The notes: generated by a model not told the origin, from the letters alone. A DNA stretch of 64,000 bases from Heliocidaris erythrogramma (GCA_025617745.1 CM046854.1:59554721-59618720), one strand, 5' to 3'; shown: positions 10,565 through 23,844, numbered from the stretch's first letter. Translations and numbers: made by a program.

Positions 10565-13500
10565 CCTATCTAAATTTTAAGGGTATTCCAGAGAAAAATA
10601 AGAGACGAAGTATTTTTAAATGGTGCAAAGAAAAGAGTAGACATATTATTTTTCTGCAGGAAACCTTCAGTACTCAAGATATAGTCAATAACTGGAACAC
10701 TATGTGGGACGGGAATTGCATTTATAGTCACGTTACAAATCACAGTAAAGGCGTTATGATATTAATTGATAAAGGATCGATATTAAATTAAAACACACTA
10801 TTGTGGATTTGGAAGGCAGGTACATTTTCAAAATTGGGTCGTTACAAAATCAACAGGTAATACTGGGAAATGTTTACTTCCCTGATGGAAGTAAAAGAAC
10901 TGGAACAACCAGAGTTTTTGCACAAGATTATTAAGATTTTAGAAAAGGAGGAATTTTAAAAACAAACCTTGTTAAGTTTGTTGTAGGAGGAGATTTCAAT
11001 ACGGTTAGGGATATATATTTATATTACAATGGAGGTAATATTAATAAAAATCAATCCAAGCTAAGTATGCAGTTTGAAGACTTTTTAATTAAATACAAGG
11101 CACTGGACATGGCGATTACAAAATGCCACAAAGAAACAATTCACATATCATCAAGAAAATCCTTACATGCAAAGTAGATTGGATTATTGGGTAATTTCAG
11201 ATGTTTAAAGGAGAAAGTGTTAAATAAAAAAAAAATACCTTCATTATCACCCGATCACTCAGCAATAGAGTTTAATATTAATATCATTGCTATTAATCCT
11301 ATAATAAAAACAAGTTACTGGAAATTTAATAATAGTTTATGTAATGATGAAGAATATGTTAAAAGTATGAAAGAAGAAATAACTCGTTTAAATTAAAATT
11401 ATCCAAGGAGATTGCAGATGGTAAAATATTATGGGATTATGTTAAAATGGAGGTTTAACTAGAAAATATCCCATGAAAAAGGCTAAGGAAAGAAAGCAGA
11501 AGGTTGCCAAGTTAGAACACGAAATTGTAAAAATAGAAGAACTACAACCGCGACACATAGGAATAGTGATCTGATTGAGACTTTGGCAAGAAAAGGGAAT
11601 GAATTAAAAACAATTTACGCTTATGTAAATGAAGGTATAAAAATCAGATCTCGAGCGCCATGGTTTGAAAGTGGGTTTGAAAAGGGAAACTGCATATTTT
11701 AAACAGTTGTTAGAGTCCAAGGGGAGAAAAGGTATTATTAAAGAGTTGAAAGTGAAGGAAAATATAATTGATGACGAAATTTATATTTTAAACGAAATCA
11801 GAATATTTTACTCAACATTGTATTCTAAATCAGAAATAGTATTATGTGAGAACTCTATTTTTCCCCCTAACAGCTTACCTAAACTAACCGAAAACAAAAA
11901 AAATAATTTAAGTGTTAAGCCTAAAGTTGAAGAAAGATGGGAAGAACTTTTTCAAAAAAAAATATAGATTGGAAATGTATATGGTTATTTAACTTACAAG
12001 CTGTTAAAGAAAGTAAAATAATAGAGTTTAATTACAAGTTATTACATAATTTAATACCCCACCGGTATAACTTATACAAATGGAAGTTGGGCAATAGTCC
12101 GCTATGTTCAATTGACGGTGAAATACATTACACTGTTCCCCTATTTGTAACGTGTGAGAAAACACAATTGTTTTGGGGAAAATTTAAATATATTCTATAT
12201 CAACTTTTCAATATTGAGATTAACTGCAACGTTTCAACTTTGATAAAAGGATACGAATTGAAAAACAAAAAGTACAAAATTCTCAATCTTTTGATAATCT
12301 ATGCAAGATATGCACTTTATTCAATTTTTATTCGAACAGAAAACCGAAATTGCATATTTCATGAGTTAGGTATACTCAGTTTATTTAAAAGATTGATTCG
12401 TAATCGTTTGGAACTGGAGAAACATTGCAAGAGTAAGAATCTGTGTATTTTTGAAAACAGCATTGTTGAAGACAACATCTCATGTTTTGTATGACATTGT
12501 TTTGTATCATCTGTTATGAATTTGACATTTGATTATTAATAAATGTTTTTAAAAAAAGAACAAAAATCACTGAAGGAAAGATAAATCAAGGAGATTGTAT
12601 TGAAATTCTAAAAGAAATGCAATTGAATAAATCGCCTGGAAATGACGGATTGATTGTTGAGTTCTATATCACATTTCGGTGACTTAGTCGTTGATGCATT
12701 TAATGATACTCTAAAGTATAAAGAATTGTCGCCATCTCAGAAACAAGCAATAATTACCCTCATACATAAAGAAGGTAAAGACCCGACGCTTATTAGTAAC
12801 TATAGACCTATTTCCCTACTCAATGTAGATTACAAAATTCTCACTAAGATACTTTCTAAGAGAATAAAAGCTATTCTGAGTAATGTTGTGTCAGTTGATC
12901 AAGTAGGTTATTTAAATGATAGAAATATTGGCGAAGCCGTCAGAATAATTAATGACATGATTCTTCACTCATCAAATTTTAGTAAACCAGGGTATTTATT
13001 AGCAATTGACTTCGAAAAGGCTTTCGATTCTGTGTCACATGTTTTTATTCAAAAGGTATTAAACTCATTTGGTTTTGGACCGATATTCAGTGAATGGGTT
13101 AAAATACTTTTTAATGCACATAGCTGTGTCTTTAATGGAGGGTCATCAACCGGTTATTTCAAAGTCGAACGGGGCTAAGACAAGGAGACCCCCTTGATTA
13201 CAAACAGGGGGGGGGGGCTAAAGATGCTTAATTTTAAACTTTTCGTTGTGGTACAGAGGGTAATGTGGATCAAAAGACTCGTAACTGGAGATCAGAAGGT
13301 AAAATGGGGGAAAAAAATCATTAAAATTTCTCCTCAAACCATTCGGTGGTAATTTATTTTTTTATTGCAACCTTTCGCCTGATATGATCTATATAAAGTT
13401 ACCCAAATATTACCAGGAAATGCTTAGTATTTGGTTTGATATGAATATGTTTATTAATGATATAAGTAATAAAAGAAACTAAATCTTCTATAACAACAGA

Positions 13501-14757
13501 TATATTCAGAAGAAAGGAAAAACATATTTCCATGAAAATATTTTCCTTAAAAATACATTTAAATTGCATCATATTTCAGATGAAGAAGATGCACTTAAGT
13601 CAGATACTTATTTCGGATGTATGGGACTAGATGAAGAAGAAATATCAGTGATCAAAGACATATTTGCAGACACCCCTGGAGAATGGAAAAGTGAATTTAA
13701 AAGGCATACTTTAGTTGATGGGTTAAAAATTGAATTTATGTTCTGTAAAAAAGTTTTCCAATTTGAATCAGTATGTTCGAAGAATCGGTTAAAGAAACTG
13801 AAAAAGTCTTTTATCGTCTTAGTTTAAGTACATTGGACAACAAATTGAGAGAATTTCAATTTAAATTACTATATAACATTGTCTTTGTAAATCATCATTT
13901 ACACAGGTTTCAATTTATAGCAAGTAATAAATGTTCTTTTTGCGGTAAAGATGAGGAAACATATAGACATATATTTTTGGATTGTGAGACAGTAGGGACA
14001 TTGTGGAAATTATGCAGTGATCTGTTTAATCTTCCAATTCTTAAAGAATTAAGCTGGAAGGAAATCCCCATTGAGGTAGATGAGACAGCTGAAAATAGAC
14101 AATTAATCATATTGTTTTACTAATTAAATATTTAATATACCTTGGGAGGGGAAAAAAATAAGCCACCGATTGCTGAAGAGATACGAGAAAGGCTACTTAA
14201 GAGTAAAGAAGGAGAAAAGAAGATTGCATTCGAGCGAAACACATTAACACGACACTATAAAAATGGGAACATCTAAAAGTATTAAGCACTAATCAAAACC
14301 AGAAGAAGGATGATGGGAGGGGTCCACCGGGTTCGCGCATTCTGGACTTTGATCGATCTTCGCCGCAGTTTTGTAGACTGCCTTTTTTTTTTTGGGGGGG
14401 GGGGGGGTTTGTTTTATGTTTCTTTGCAGGTGCGTATGTGTGTGGGTGCGTGTGGGCGTGAGGGGGGATTCTAATTATGTTTATTTGTTTCGTTGTCTGT
14501 TTGACTTGTGACATTTGTAGGGGGCGGGAGCGGGGTCAGCATGGCCAAATCTCCGATTCATTCAGGGTGATATAAATTGTTGACCATTCAATACTTATTA
14601 ATAGGTTATATTAGCAATATAATAACATATGTCTTATGAAGTTACATTATGTGTTAAGGTTCATGATTCGACTTATATTGTTAATATTAATATTAATAAT
14701 ATGACTATATTTTGCATAATTGAACTGAATGAATAAATAAATACTACTTTTAAAAAA
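10565..14757 (+). mobile_element. Degenerate L1/Tx1-like LINE (copy B), interrupted
   Basis: Pieces appear in ORF2 order. The endonuclease start has LNFKGIPEKNKRR and IIFLQETF (10566-10680). VVGGDFNTV follows near 10985 and SPDHSAIEF near 11250. The reverse transcriptase has NYRPISLLNVDYKILTK and AIDFEKAFDSV (12654-13178). The C-terminal zinc segment CSFCGKDEETYRH is at about 13931. It carries many stops, a frameshift at the RQGDPL motif (about 13170), loss of the region with the YADD-type catalytic motif, and a deletion near 13784 relative to copy A. The 3' end at 14757 has AATAAATAAA and an A run. The endonuclease and RT are not functional. Confidence 0.8.
11928..12556 (+). mobile_element. 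Second LINE 3' fragment nested in copy B
   Basis: An open frame (11937-12494) encodes a LINE C-terminus of another family: FNYKLLHNLIPHRYNLYKWK, a cysteine/histidine segment and FVTCEKTQLFWGKF. It ends with AATAAATG and an A run at about 12540-12556. On its left copy B stops after the L1-linker words LPKLTENKKNNL, and on its right copy B resumes at ITEGKINQG. This fits a 5'-truncated insertion. Target duplication is hidden in A-rich sequence. Confidence 0.65.
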
Positions 14758-14769
14758 AAATCTATATCT

Positions 14770-14897
14770 GGGCCCTCTTGCATAAAAAGTTGCGTTTACA
14801 CGCAACTCTATTTTTAACCAATCAGGATCGCGTATTTGGGGCTTGCGTTAAATTTTTTGAGTTGCGTTTAATCGCAACTTTTTATGCAAGAGGGCTC
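14770..14897. mobile_element. 128 bp MITE
   Basis: Terminal inverted repeats GGGCCCTCTTGCATAAAAAG and CTTTTTATGCAAGAGGGCTC flank an internal gttgcg/cgcaac arm. It sits immediately after the end of LINE copy B. Confidence 0.75.
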
Positions 14898-14899
14898 TG

Positions 14900-16915
14900 A
14901 TGAGCAACTTGCGAATGTGACTGTACATAGACAGATCCATTTGACCTTCAATGTAAGAATTCACTGACAATGTTACCTTTTTTGAGAAATTGTACTGGGT
15001 CGGCAAGGCTTAGTACTACGACTCGGAGCAGATTTGGCCATTCGAACGACGAGAAAACTCGGCAAAGGCCATGTTATCGAGTTTACTATCTGTATGACTA
15101 TTCAGACACTCAATCAGAATTTTTTTTTTTTTCGTTTTTAAATGGTTTGTCAAATGATATTATATTTTCTTCTGAAATCGGATTGCAGACCGATCGTAAG
15201 GTGCGCGGTGGCCTTGACTTTAGAACGATTTCGCGATGTGTTTGCTGTTTATCATTAAAGATCTTATATTGAAAAAGTGGTATACAACATAAGGCATGTT
15301 AATGTACTGAAGGAAAGCAAAGCAGGGTTTTAAAATGTTATGTACATTTTACTGTCAATATATTTCATATTGATTTAAGTGATGATGCCATCATCAAAGT
15401 GCGGATTAATGTTTACTAGCTCAAACGTTTAACCTTTGCAAATGCTGTTTTATACACTATCCTATATTGGGGGCGCAATATTTAGCAGGAGCACTGGCGT
15501 AGCCATGATTTTTCAGTAGGGGGGGGGGGAGACTTGAAGGATCCAACCGCGTAGCCAGGATTTAATTTTGTGGTGCGGTTGTGAGAACGCAAAGCGTGCT
15601 CTCCAGGGGAGTGGGTGCAGGGATGGGGGAGTCCCCCCCCCCCCCCCCCCCCCCCCCTTCCCGCGCGAAGCGTGAAAACTCTGACATTTTATAGCAAATC
15701 TGAGAGAAAGATAACGGCTTGTAACACTTTTTTAGGGGAAAAGTTAGTTCGACGCCCGGACTGCTTTTCAGTTATTTGGACGCAATACTGCACTGTAGTA
15801 ACAGGGATGGGTGCATGGAGGGGGATTTTGAAGCTCTGACGTTTTATAGCAAATTTGAGAGAAAGATAACGGCTGGTAGCAAGTATTTTTAGGCGGAAAG
15901 TTAGCTCGTCACCGGGACTGCTTTACAATTATTTGGAGGTACTATACTACACTGTATGTTACATGCATAGGTGCAGGGAGAGGGGAGTTAATTCCCCCTT
16001 CCCGCGCGAAGCAAATTTTGATTGAAAGCGCCTTTTTAGGCTTTTGTTCTCTCACTTCCCCCGCTTTTTCGCGCTCGCTTTTTTAGGGGGGTGAATAGGG
16101 GGGGCCATGGGCCCTTTGTGGCCCCCGGCTACGCATATGAGCAGGAGTCATATGAAACTTAAGCTATCTAAAAACTATATACTGAGGGCGCGAAATTACG
16201 AGATCCTGAAAGAACATAAATTGTGCTAGGGATCAAAGCGACCGAGCTTTGGAAAAATTTCGCATTTCAAACCTTCAAAAACTAGATTTCTAGTGCATTT
16301 ACCCAGCCTATAAAGGGGAACATAATCCGTAACGATTATGATTTTTCTTCATTCCCCCTTTTTTTTCTTTCTCTTCATTCCCCCCTTGTTTTTTCTTTCT
16401 CTCCTTTGCGTTTTTTGCGCCCCATCCAAGTACCGCCTGGGGCACCTGCCCCCTGCCCCCTAAATACACCACTGAGCGAAGCGACCGAGTGGGGGGGGGG
16501 GGGGGTATGATTCTCATGTTTTTTTATCCAAAAATATTGGGGGATGATAATACAGGCCATCCCCCCCCCCCCCCCCCACCTCAAAATTGTTTGGGGATAT
16601 ATCGTTCGAACTTGAACGCCTATTCATGAATTCGAAAGCAACTCTGATGAAATTGGGCGGGAAAACCTATATTAACGTCGAAGGGGTCTGTCTACCCATC
16701 AGATATCTATGGTTGCTTTCATGCGAACAATTTTCGGCACAGAATAACGGTTTGGTTGCGTTCATTCAATTTATGGTCGGTCGTAAAAATAAACGTGTTT
16801 GAGATTGCCAAACTGAAACGCAGAAAAGGGTGCGTTTTGTAACACGTTTCTGCCAGAATCACGGTCTCTGAAATTGCATGAACGCAACGGAGATCTCAAC
16901 CATGATTCTATGACG
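14900..16915. other. Intronic repeats, tandem 156 bp unit and poly(C) tracts
   Basis: 15600-16010 contains about two copies of a 156 bp unit (ttatagcaaat.tgagagaaagataacggct at about 15690 and 15846). Fragments with 'actggcgtagcca' and 'taaatacaccactg' ends (15494 and 16458-16475) look like ends of short DNA transposons. No exon seen. Confidence 0.55.
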
Positions 16916-16919
16916 TCTG

Positions 16920-18120
16920 TAGAGTAGAAGTAATAAATGAGAGAATGAGAACAATAAAGGAAAACGTATGAAACAAGAGAAGTTGAGGATAAAAACAAAG
17001 AACATCATAAGGAAATATATACATAAAGGAAAAATATGAGAGAAAAATAAAAACAAAGAATAACAAGGGAAAGACAGAAATAGAAAGAAAGAAGAAAAAT
17101 TAAAAAATACTTAGGAAGGGAAAGATGTAAAGATAAAAAGAAAGAAGGAATAAAAACAAACAAGGAAAACGATGATATATTAGATAAAAGGAAAGACAGA
17201 AAGAGAGGATGATAGAGAGATTGAAAAAGAACATAAAGAAAGACAGAAAGAAAATATGAAAAAAAATCAAAACCAAGAATGAAATAAGGAAAGATATGCA
17301 GAAAGGAAAAATATGACAGGAAAATAAAAACAAAGAATAACATAAGGGAAAAATGGAAATAATAAGGAAATAATTAGGAAAGGATAGATTATAAGATAAA
17401 AAGAAGGAAAGAATAAAAACAATCATAAGGGAAAAAGGATGATATCAGATAAAAACAAAGAATAACAAAAGGAAAGACAGAAATAGAAGATGATAGAGAG
17501 ATTGAAAAAAATATAAGGAAAGACAGAAATAGAATATGAAAAAAGATCAAAACAAAGAAGAACACAAGAAAGACAGAAAGAGAAGAAATGTCAACACAAA
17601 GAAAAACATAAGGAAAGATAGAAAGAAAAAGCATGAAAGAAAGATAATTTAAAAGCAATAGGAAAGCTAGGAAAAGAAGAGAATGAAGGAAAATAAGGAG
17701 ATATACTTAGGAAAGAATAGAAGAAAAGATTAAAAAAAGGATAGAATAAAAAGAAAAACATGAGAAAAATAGAAAAGAATTGTAGGATAAAAAAACAAAG
17801 AGTAACATAAGGAAAGATCGAACATAAAAGAAGATAGATAAAAATGAAGTTAATGACAATGAAACGATGCAGAGGGGAAATATGGGAAACATAAGGAAAG
17901 AAAGAGAAAAAATGATAGGAGGAAGAAACAAAGAATAACATAAGGAAAGATAAAAAGAGAAAAAAGGGAATTACAGAAGGAAAAAGAAGATGAAAGAAAA
18001 CTAAAATGCATTCGAACGATAGAAAAAGAAGATGAAAGAAGGCTACAAACATGTAATTATATAAAGAAAACAATTTTTAAAAGAAGATGAAAGAATAAAA
18101 TAAAATGTATAATAACAAAA
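16920..18120 (-). repeat. A-rich minisatellite array
   Basis: About 1.2 kb of degenerate units such as aacataaggaaagacagaaa and aaaaacaaagaataaca. It is the reverse complement of the T-rich arrays at 29630-30330 and 31940-32580 (ttatgtatttctttgttttt). The Phe/Leu-rich open frames on the minus strand are by-products of this composition. Confidence 0.8.
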
Positions 18121-21078
18121 AAGGAAAAGTGCACGCCGAAATTGGCCCTTGGGTCAAACTGGCTCTCCACAAGACACCGTGTTTTAAAACGACGTTTTTG
18201 TATTGCGATTCATGTTCGTGATTCTAGATAGCTTCAAATATTGCTTGAACGCACCCTTTAATCCGGAGAATAGTTTGCCCGCTGCGTGTATACTGGATGC
18301 ATGTTGCGTACTGTGTACATTGTGAATAGCTGTACTGTGCATGTGCTTGACTCACTGCACTCTGCATTTTAACAAAACGACTGAATCACACCTCTCAAGA
18401 GTTTATAAGCCAATCAGGAGCGTCGATTTTCCGCGAGTGACTTTCCCACCCTCCGAAATAAATATTGCTCCGGGGGTGGGGGAGGTGGTGGGGGGTTGAT
18501 TTGAGTGGTTTGCTGTTGTACAGTGTTTTTTAGTAGTTTAGAATCTGGTCGATTTTATTTTAAGACCAATCTCCCGATTAGGTAGGGCAATTCCAACGTA
18601 ACAAATATGACATTCAGATCTATTTTGGGTTATTTAAGACATTTCTAAGCAAAATCAAAAGTCCTAGAACATATCTCAGTAAGCAAATCAGACACATTTG
18701 ACTATCAGGGACATACACAGTTAATTTCACAGTATTCCACTGAATATATGAAGAGAAAATGGACTCTTTGTATCCGTAAAGAATATGACACAAAATGGAC
18801 AAGGATTTTTCAAACCTGCGAACAGTTTGAAAAAAAAACCCTGTGACTTTGGGGTCTAATTTATGTATGAACAGAAGCTTATAGTAATACTGTTAAAATT
18901 AATATATTTTGTGAAACGATTACACTGCACATTTCGTTGTCAGAGCTAAAAAGTGGCGAAAGGACATGTTGGCTTGGGCGTAACGGGCATGACACTGCAT
19001 GTTGTCTGATTTTTTTTAAACTCCTATAACTTTGCTTTAAAATATTCAATGGCTCATGTATACCTCATATCAGTGATCTTTTCTTCCATTTATATCAATT
19101 TACAGCCAAAAAATAAATCTTACTTGTGGTGTGAAATAATGTGACTTAAAGTTTTGACAAAAATTGTCACGTTTTGCCCCAGAAGTGATTTTTTTTTAAA
19201 GAAAATCCTTAGTAATTGTACTTGAATCCCATTGACATACCAAACAAATTGAAGAGTTTGTTTAAGGGAAATCCAACCTCAATGGCAAGTTGTTCAAAAA
19301 GAAGGGGGAGGGAAATCAGATTGGGGAAAGTTTGAAAGAAATCGGACAAGCAATAAGGAAGTTATGGATTTGGGAAAGTTGTAATCACTCTACATACATG
19401 GGAATTTCAAATTGACCAAATAGGTAATGACACTTTGATGTAGTGGCGGACAACTCCCCGTTTGCTCCAACACACAAATGACTAAAATGTCATCATGTCA
19501 TCAAAATGTATTACTCTGTAGGCTCTTTTCCTTTCAAGCGGACTTATCACAATATGCTATCTACAATATATTCTACCCTATGGGAAATGGCGATTAGGAG
19601 AAAACCGCAAATTGATGACATTTAGTGTACGAGAGACGAGAGAGTTGACCTCCAATATGTCAAAATGGACTCACCAAATTGCCAATATGAGATTGGCATA
19701 GATTTAGTATTCTCACTTTTCAAACTTAAATAACTTTCTTATTCCTTGTCAGATTTCTGTTTTTCCTGGGGTTTTTTCTCCTGCTTTCACACAAATCAAA
19801 TTATTACCAATGTTTGATTGCCCATAAGCTCTTTTGTTTGATACTAAATATGCCATGGTAGCACAAATATTTCTGGAGTTATTTTCAATTCATGATTTTT
19901 GGCGAGTGAACATTCTCCGTTGAATTGCCTATTGCCTGATCTCCCCTAATAACTGCTGCTGTCCCCTAATAACTGCTGCTGTCAGGCAAGATGATGTTTG
20001 CACCAATTCGCACGCCCAGCGGAAAAAATAAAATCGGACATATTCTGAACTAATACCCGAGCGGTACGGAATTCCTCATGATAACCCAAAGCCTAGATTG
20101 TACTCTATAAATAATTAGTTTAATATGGTATTCGATTTTGTTTCGTATTTATTTATCTATGTTTTATTATTATTTTGTTTGTTTGTTTTGTTTTGGTTTG
20201 TTCTTGTTTGTTTTTTGTAGGGGAGGGGGTCTAAACTGAGTTGTGATTGTACTTAGGCCTACCCTAATTCGACTTATTTTAACAAAGCCTATTTTTTTCT
20301 TGTAAAATTAGAATACTTCATAAACTCCTGTGGCGTACTCAGCATATCTGAATATGACGGAGCCGTAACCTCTTACGGTTTAAAGTCCCCGCAAAAAGAA
20401 GGTTATTAAACGTGCACAGGTTGTATGGCTTATATGCAGTCTGAATAATATAACATTGCCCCCCCCCCCCCCCCCCTGTCTTGGGAGGATTCGGCCTCTT
20501 GTTCATCAGTTTTCGAATATGCCACTGCAATCTTTAGACTAAAGTCATGGTGTGGTTTATATTCCTCTGCAGTTTCGGGCAGGACACACGACTTTATGCC
20601 CGTACCCAGACGGAAGGGTAAGACATTGAACAATTCTGTATCATGGTTTTCAAAAACTAGACACATTAATAGATTTATCCTTGAAGTTCCTTTTGTGGTA
20701 TTCGATAACCTGCTCTGTGATTGGTACGATTTATTGCATATATGCCGGATATATAAAGCTTAAGTATTTACTGACTTAATTTATATCACATCAATTCAGC
20801 AAAGCTCGAGCACTGTGAAAGGCCAGGGGGCAAATCACCAATATGTGGTCAACTCTTTCTTTAAAGGTTATACATGTAGTAGTATTTATGTGATGAAGCA
20901 TAAACAATTTTCTCAATTTGCTTTTTAAAAGAAAAACGTGATTAGCACTGTTTGACTTACGCTTGCACTGAAATAAGGCATATATAAAACCAAATTATTG
21001 TGATATAAATACGACAAAGAGGTCATAATTAATTATAATTATAATTAAATGATATCTTTTTGTTTACGACATTTCTAG
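18121..21078. other. Rest of the large intron; no exon recognised
   Basis: 18275-18470 is an inverted relative of 6725-6880. 19260-19930 contains related inverted segments (gaaatcggacaagcaataaggaagttat and its diverged complement near 19730), so it may be another fold-back element. 19940-19982 has a direct repeat of cccctaataactgctgctgt. A poly(C) run is at 20459-20476. Confidence 0.5.
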
Positions 21079-21345
21079 CCCCCAAAGGACTTATATCTAA
21101 ACTTGAACTGTGGAAACTGGTGAAAGAAGCTAAAGAGAGCAACGCTCACCAGAAACTTAAAAAAGCTTTGCGTCGTCTTAGACGGCTGCCGAAAACTGCC
21201 GCATCAAAATCATTCAAGAACGTCGACTACTACGAAAGTCTCTGTATGTGGAAAAGTGATACGTCTTCCGACTCTGATCAGAGGAAGACGCTATATTCTG
21301 CCTGTTGCAAAGTCGGAATGTCTGACATAATTAGGAAACTGAAAG
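21079..21345 (+). CDS. Exon: death-domain-like module 1
   Basis: 267 bp, phase 1-1, 89 codons, acceptor tttctag, donor gtatgt at 21346. The start is Lys/Arg-rich and helical (LWKLVKEAK, then KKALRRLRRLP) and probably lies next to the membrane. The second half has the helix 5-6 pattern of death domains: YYESLCMWKSD, an acidic/serine loop, then LYSACCKVGMSDIIRKL, which resembles the usual 'LL..W...L..AL..VGM.DIA..L'. Death domains are six-helix bundles that assemble homotypically in apoptosis and NF-kB signalling. The family call rests on this pattern only; specificity cannot be told. The frame can be read through to a stop at 21438, but the splice pattern shared with the other exons favours the donor at 21346. 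Confidence 0.72.
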
Positions 21346-21479
21346 GTATGTGGGCTGATATAAATGGAGCAAGGCCCTCGAGCTTTAAAAACTTTGTGTT
21401 GAATCACAACTTTAAAAAAAATAAACGCGATCCTGATTGATTAAAACAAATCAAGTTAAGCTTACTTTTTTGACGTGCG

Positions 21480-22425
21480 TTTAAAACCAACTTTTGTATG
21501 CAAGAGTCCAGATCCATATGCGTACGAGGCGGTAGTAGTATGGGAAAATACATATCGACCTAATGTTAAGCTATGTACACTGCAAAAAAAGGTTTTACGT
21601 ATCATATCAGGTTTTCATCTACTCTCCAGCAGCGATCCTTTATACAAATCTTTTAAATTGCTTCCCATTTAAGATATAAATAAACTTCAAAAGTGTACCT
21701 TGTTATACAAATGTCTAAACTCATAATTACCTGCTCAGGTATGTGGCCTTTCCCAACGTGTTTCAAATATTCATAAGTATGGTACTAGATCAACTGATGA
21801 AAGCTGTATTCCCAAACACGGTAAATTTATTTTTCAACTTAATATCCATTTCACCAGTCCTAAGCTTTGGAACGATTTACCTGCACCCATGAGGAATTCT
21901 GTGTCTCTGCTAAGCTTCTCATGGAAGCTATAAAATAGTGTATGATATTGGATTATAGTTCATAATACCTTGCTTGATTATCATTTTCAATCACTATCAT
22001 CCTAACCTGTTTCGAGTATCTTTTTGTAAGAATGCCTGTGAATATTTCGATATTTTACTCTCTTATATCTTGCCACAGTATTATCCATGCATGCCATACA
22101 ACTCCATTAGGCCTATGATTATTACTATTTTGCAATCCTCCTCCTTTTTCTCTACTTCAAGTTCCATATCCTCTTCTCTCCCTTTCTTTGTCTCTCACTT
22201 TCTTCTTTTCCTGTATTAATTTATATTCTATTTGTGTAGTCTGGCGTACCCGCTAGAAGCGTCTGGTTATCGGGATCGCGCCTTCTTCCTTGTATTGCAA
22301 GTTCTTGATTATATTCATATACTTTATACATGTATACATGTAAATTGCACTATTTGAACAGATGTTGAATGTTGTCCAAATCAGTGGCAGAAAATCAATG
22401 TTTATTTGAATTGAATTGAAAAAAA
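21480..22425 (+). mobile_element. Decayed CR1-like LINE 3' end in intron 3
   Basis: Broken frames keep typical LINE C-terminal words: VVVWENTYRPNVKL, LQKKVLRIISGFH and, after several stops, LWNDLPAPMRNSVSLLSF. The 3' end near 22425 has a tandem ttgaattgaattgaa tail, as in CR1/L2 elements. It lies between death-fold exons 1 and 2 in the sense orientation and does not affect their frame. Confidence 0.7.
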
Positions 22426-22600
22426 TAATTTCTGAAAATTTCAAGCGTATATTTATACTTTATATTTACCTATATTAATACTATAACGAGGAAATAAGGA
22501 CATTCTTTACCATGTTTCATATGGAGTTATCCGAATAGGTATTTTACATGTGTTCAAAATTTAGAAGAAAAAAAAAACTCTTTCCTGGTTTTGCACTCAG

Positions 22601-22876
22601 AATTCGTAATAGACACATCTGATGAAGTATCCAGAGTAAACATGGAGCACATTTTATGGGACATTCGAGATACGAAGAAAATAAGTGAACTTTTGAAAGC
22701 CCTCGGACTAGATCATGAAGCAGTTGCTTTCGCACATGAAAAGGGGAAAAGAGAGGTGATTGACATGGCACTGAAAGAACTATTGAAATGGCGAAATCGA
22801 GAGTTTGAAATGAACCCTACGGTTACCTTGAGTATGACGTTAGATGATCTTGAGTGCGAGACAAACTTCTTTAAGA
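22601..22876 (+). CDS. Exon: death-domain-like module 2
   Basis: 276 bp, phase 1-1, 92 codons, acceptor ttgcactcag, donor gtaagt at 22877. An acidic linker is followed by the death-domain-like KISELLKALGLDHEAVAF (helices 1-2) and a helix 4-5 segment LKELLKWRNREFEMNP. The final helix is LSMTLDDLECETNFF. The spacing between the 'LGL' motif, the 'LL.W' motif and the last helix fits a death domain of about 80-85 residues. No catalytic residue or known subfamily signature is visible. The module is probably a docking domain. Confidence 0.78.
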
Positions 22877-23562
22877 GTAAGTTAACAGAATTTCTTACAT
22901 ATTGAAGCCCCTTTCGATCTCTGGTCTCTTAGATATTGTGATTGTGATTATGAAAGCTTTATGTTTTTAAAAGTTCAGAAAGGAACATTCGGATTTCTTT
23001 AACACGTTTTAAAGTCATCACTTTAATAAAACAGATCAAAATTTATGTATTGTGATACAGAATCCTCGATATTAGACATCACGTTAGTAGATTGCTGGAA
23101 TAGCGAGTAGTGTTAATAGTAACCGATGTTTTCAAACTTTGCATTATCATATTAGATTTAATTCAATTTATATCTTTTTGAAAGAATAGAAAATAATTAT
23201 GCATTTTCTTCCAAGCACGAAACCTTTAATTGATATACATGTACATGTATCTATGATTATCTTTACAATTGATTATCGGGTTTGAAAATAATATTGAAAG
23301 ATATATTTCATGTGGAAACGTTTAGAGGAATTGGTATCCATGTAGAAATGACACCATCATTAGGTAAAAAAAATGTAAGAAAATGTAGCGATAACCATAC
23401 ATGTATATATAGACTGTGCTACTCCTTCTCCCTCATTTAACCCATTTAACAGATCAATTCGTCTCTAGCTCCTCGAATGATGTTTTCTTTCAATATAAAA
23501 ATCATTGGCATTGAAATATATCCTATAAATGTGATATCCTTTCTCCTGCTTAATTTGATTAG

Positions 23563-23844
23563 TACAAATGAGCAAGAAGGAGGAAATACATATGGATGAG
23601 ATTAGGGACATATGTCGTCAGATCTCTAAGCAACACTACACGTATTTGCTAAAAGCTATTCGAGATAATCTTGGAGAAGATATACCGGATCAAATCGAGA
23701 AGTTTGTCGATGAAAACAACGATTCGCTCTTCAACACCAGCCAAATGCTCCTTGACTGGTTAGAAGATGAAGAGTGCAGTGAATATGAGAAAAGAAGTAA
23801 ACTTCAAAAAGCCTCCAAAGCTACTTCACAGAGAGATCTCAGAG
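23563..23844 (+). CDS. Exon: death-domain-like module 3
   Basis: 282 bp, phase 1-1, 94 codons. The acceptor is taatttgattag and the donor gtaaat at 23845. A charged start (SKKEEIHMDEIRDICRQI) leads into YTYLLKAIRDNLGEDIP and then SQMLLDWLEDEECSEYEK, the strongest death-domain-like helix 5 of the series. KRSKLQKASKATSQRDL follows as helix 6. The internal ATG at 23568 is in frame, but the open frame continues through the acceptor in phase 1, so it is treated as an internal Met and not as a gene start. Confidence 0.78.

Noticed and set aside
17005-18073. Minus-strand hydrophobic open frames (up to 160 codons)
   Set aside because: They arise from the A-rich satellite read on the complementary strand; no coding signs.
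21060-21438. Single-exon gene from the open frame around death-fold module 1
   Set aside because: No start codon is needed; phase 1 splice sites at 21079 and 21345 agree with all other exons, and the part after 21345 lacks family features.
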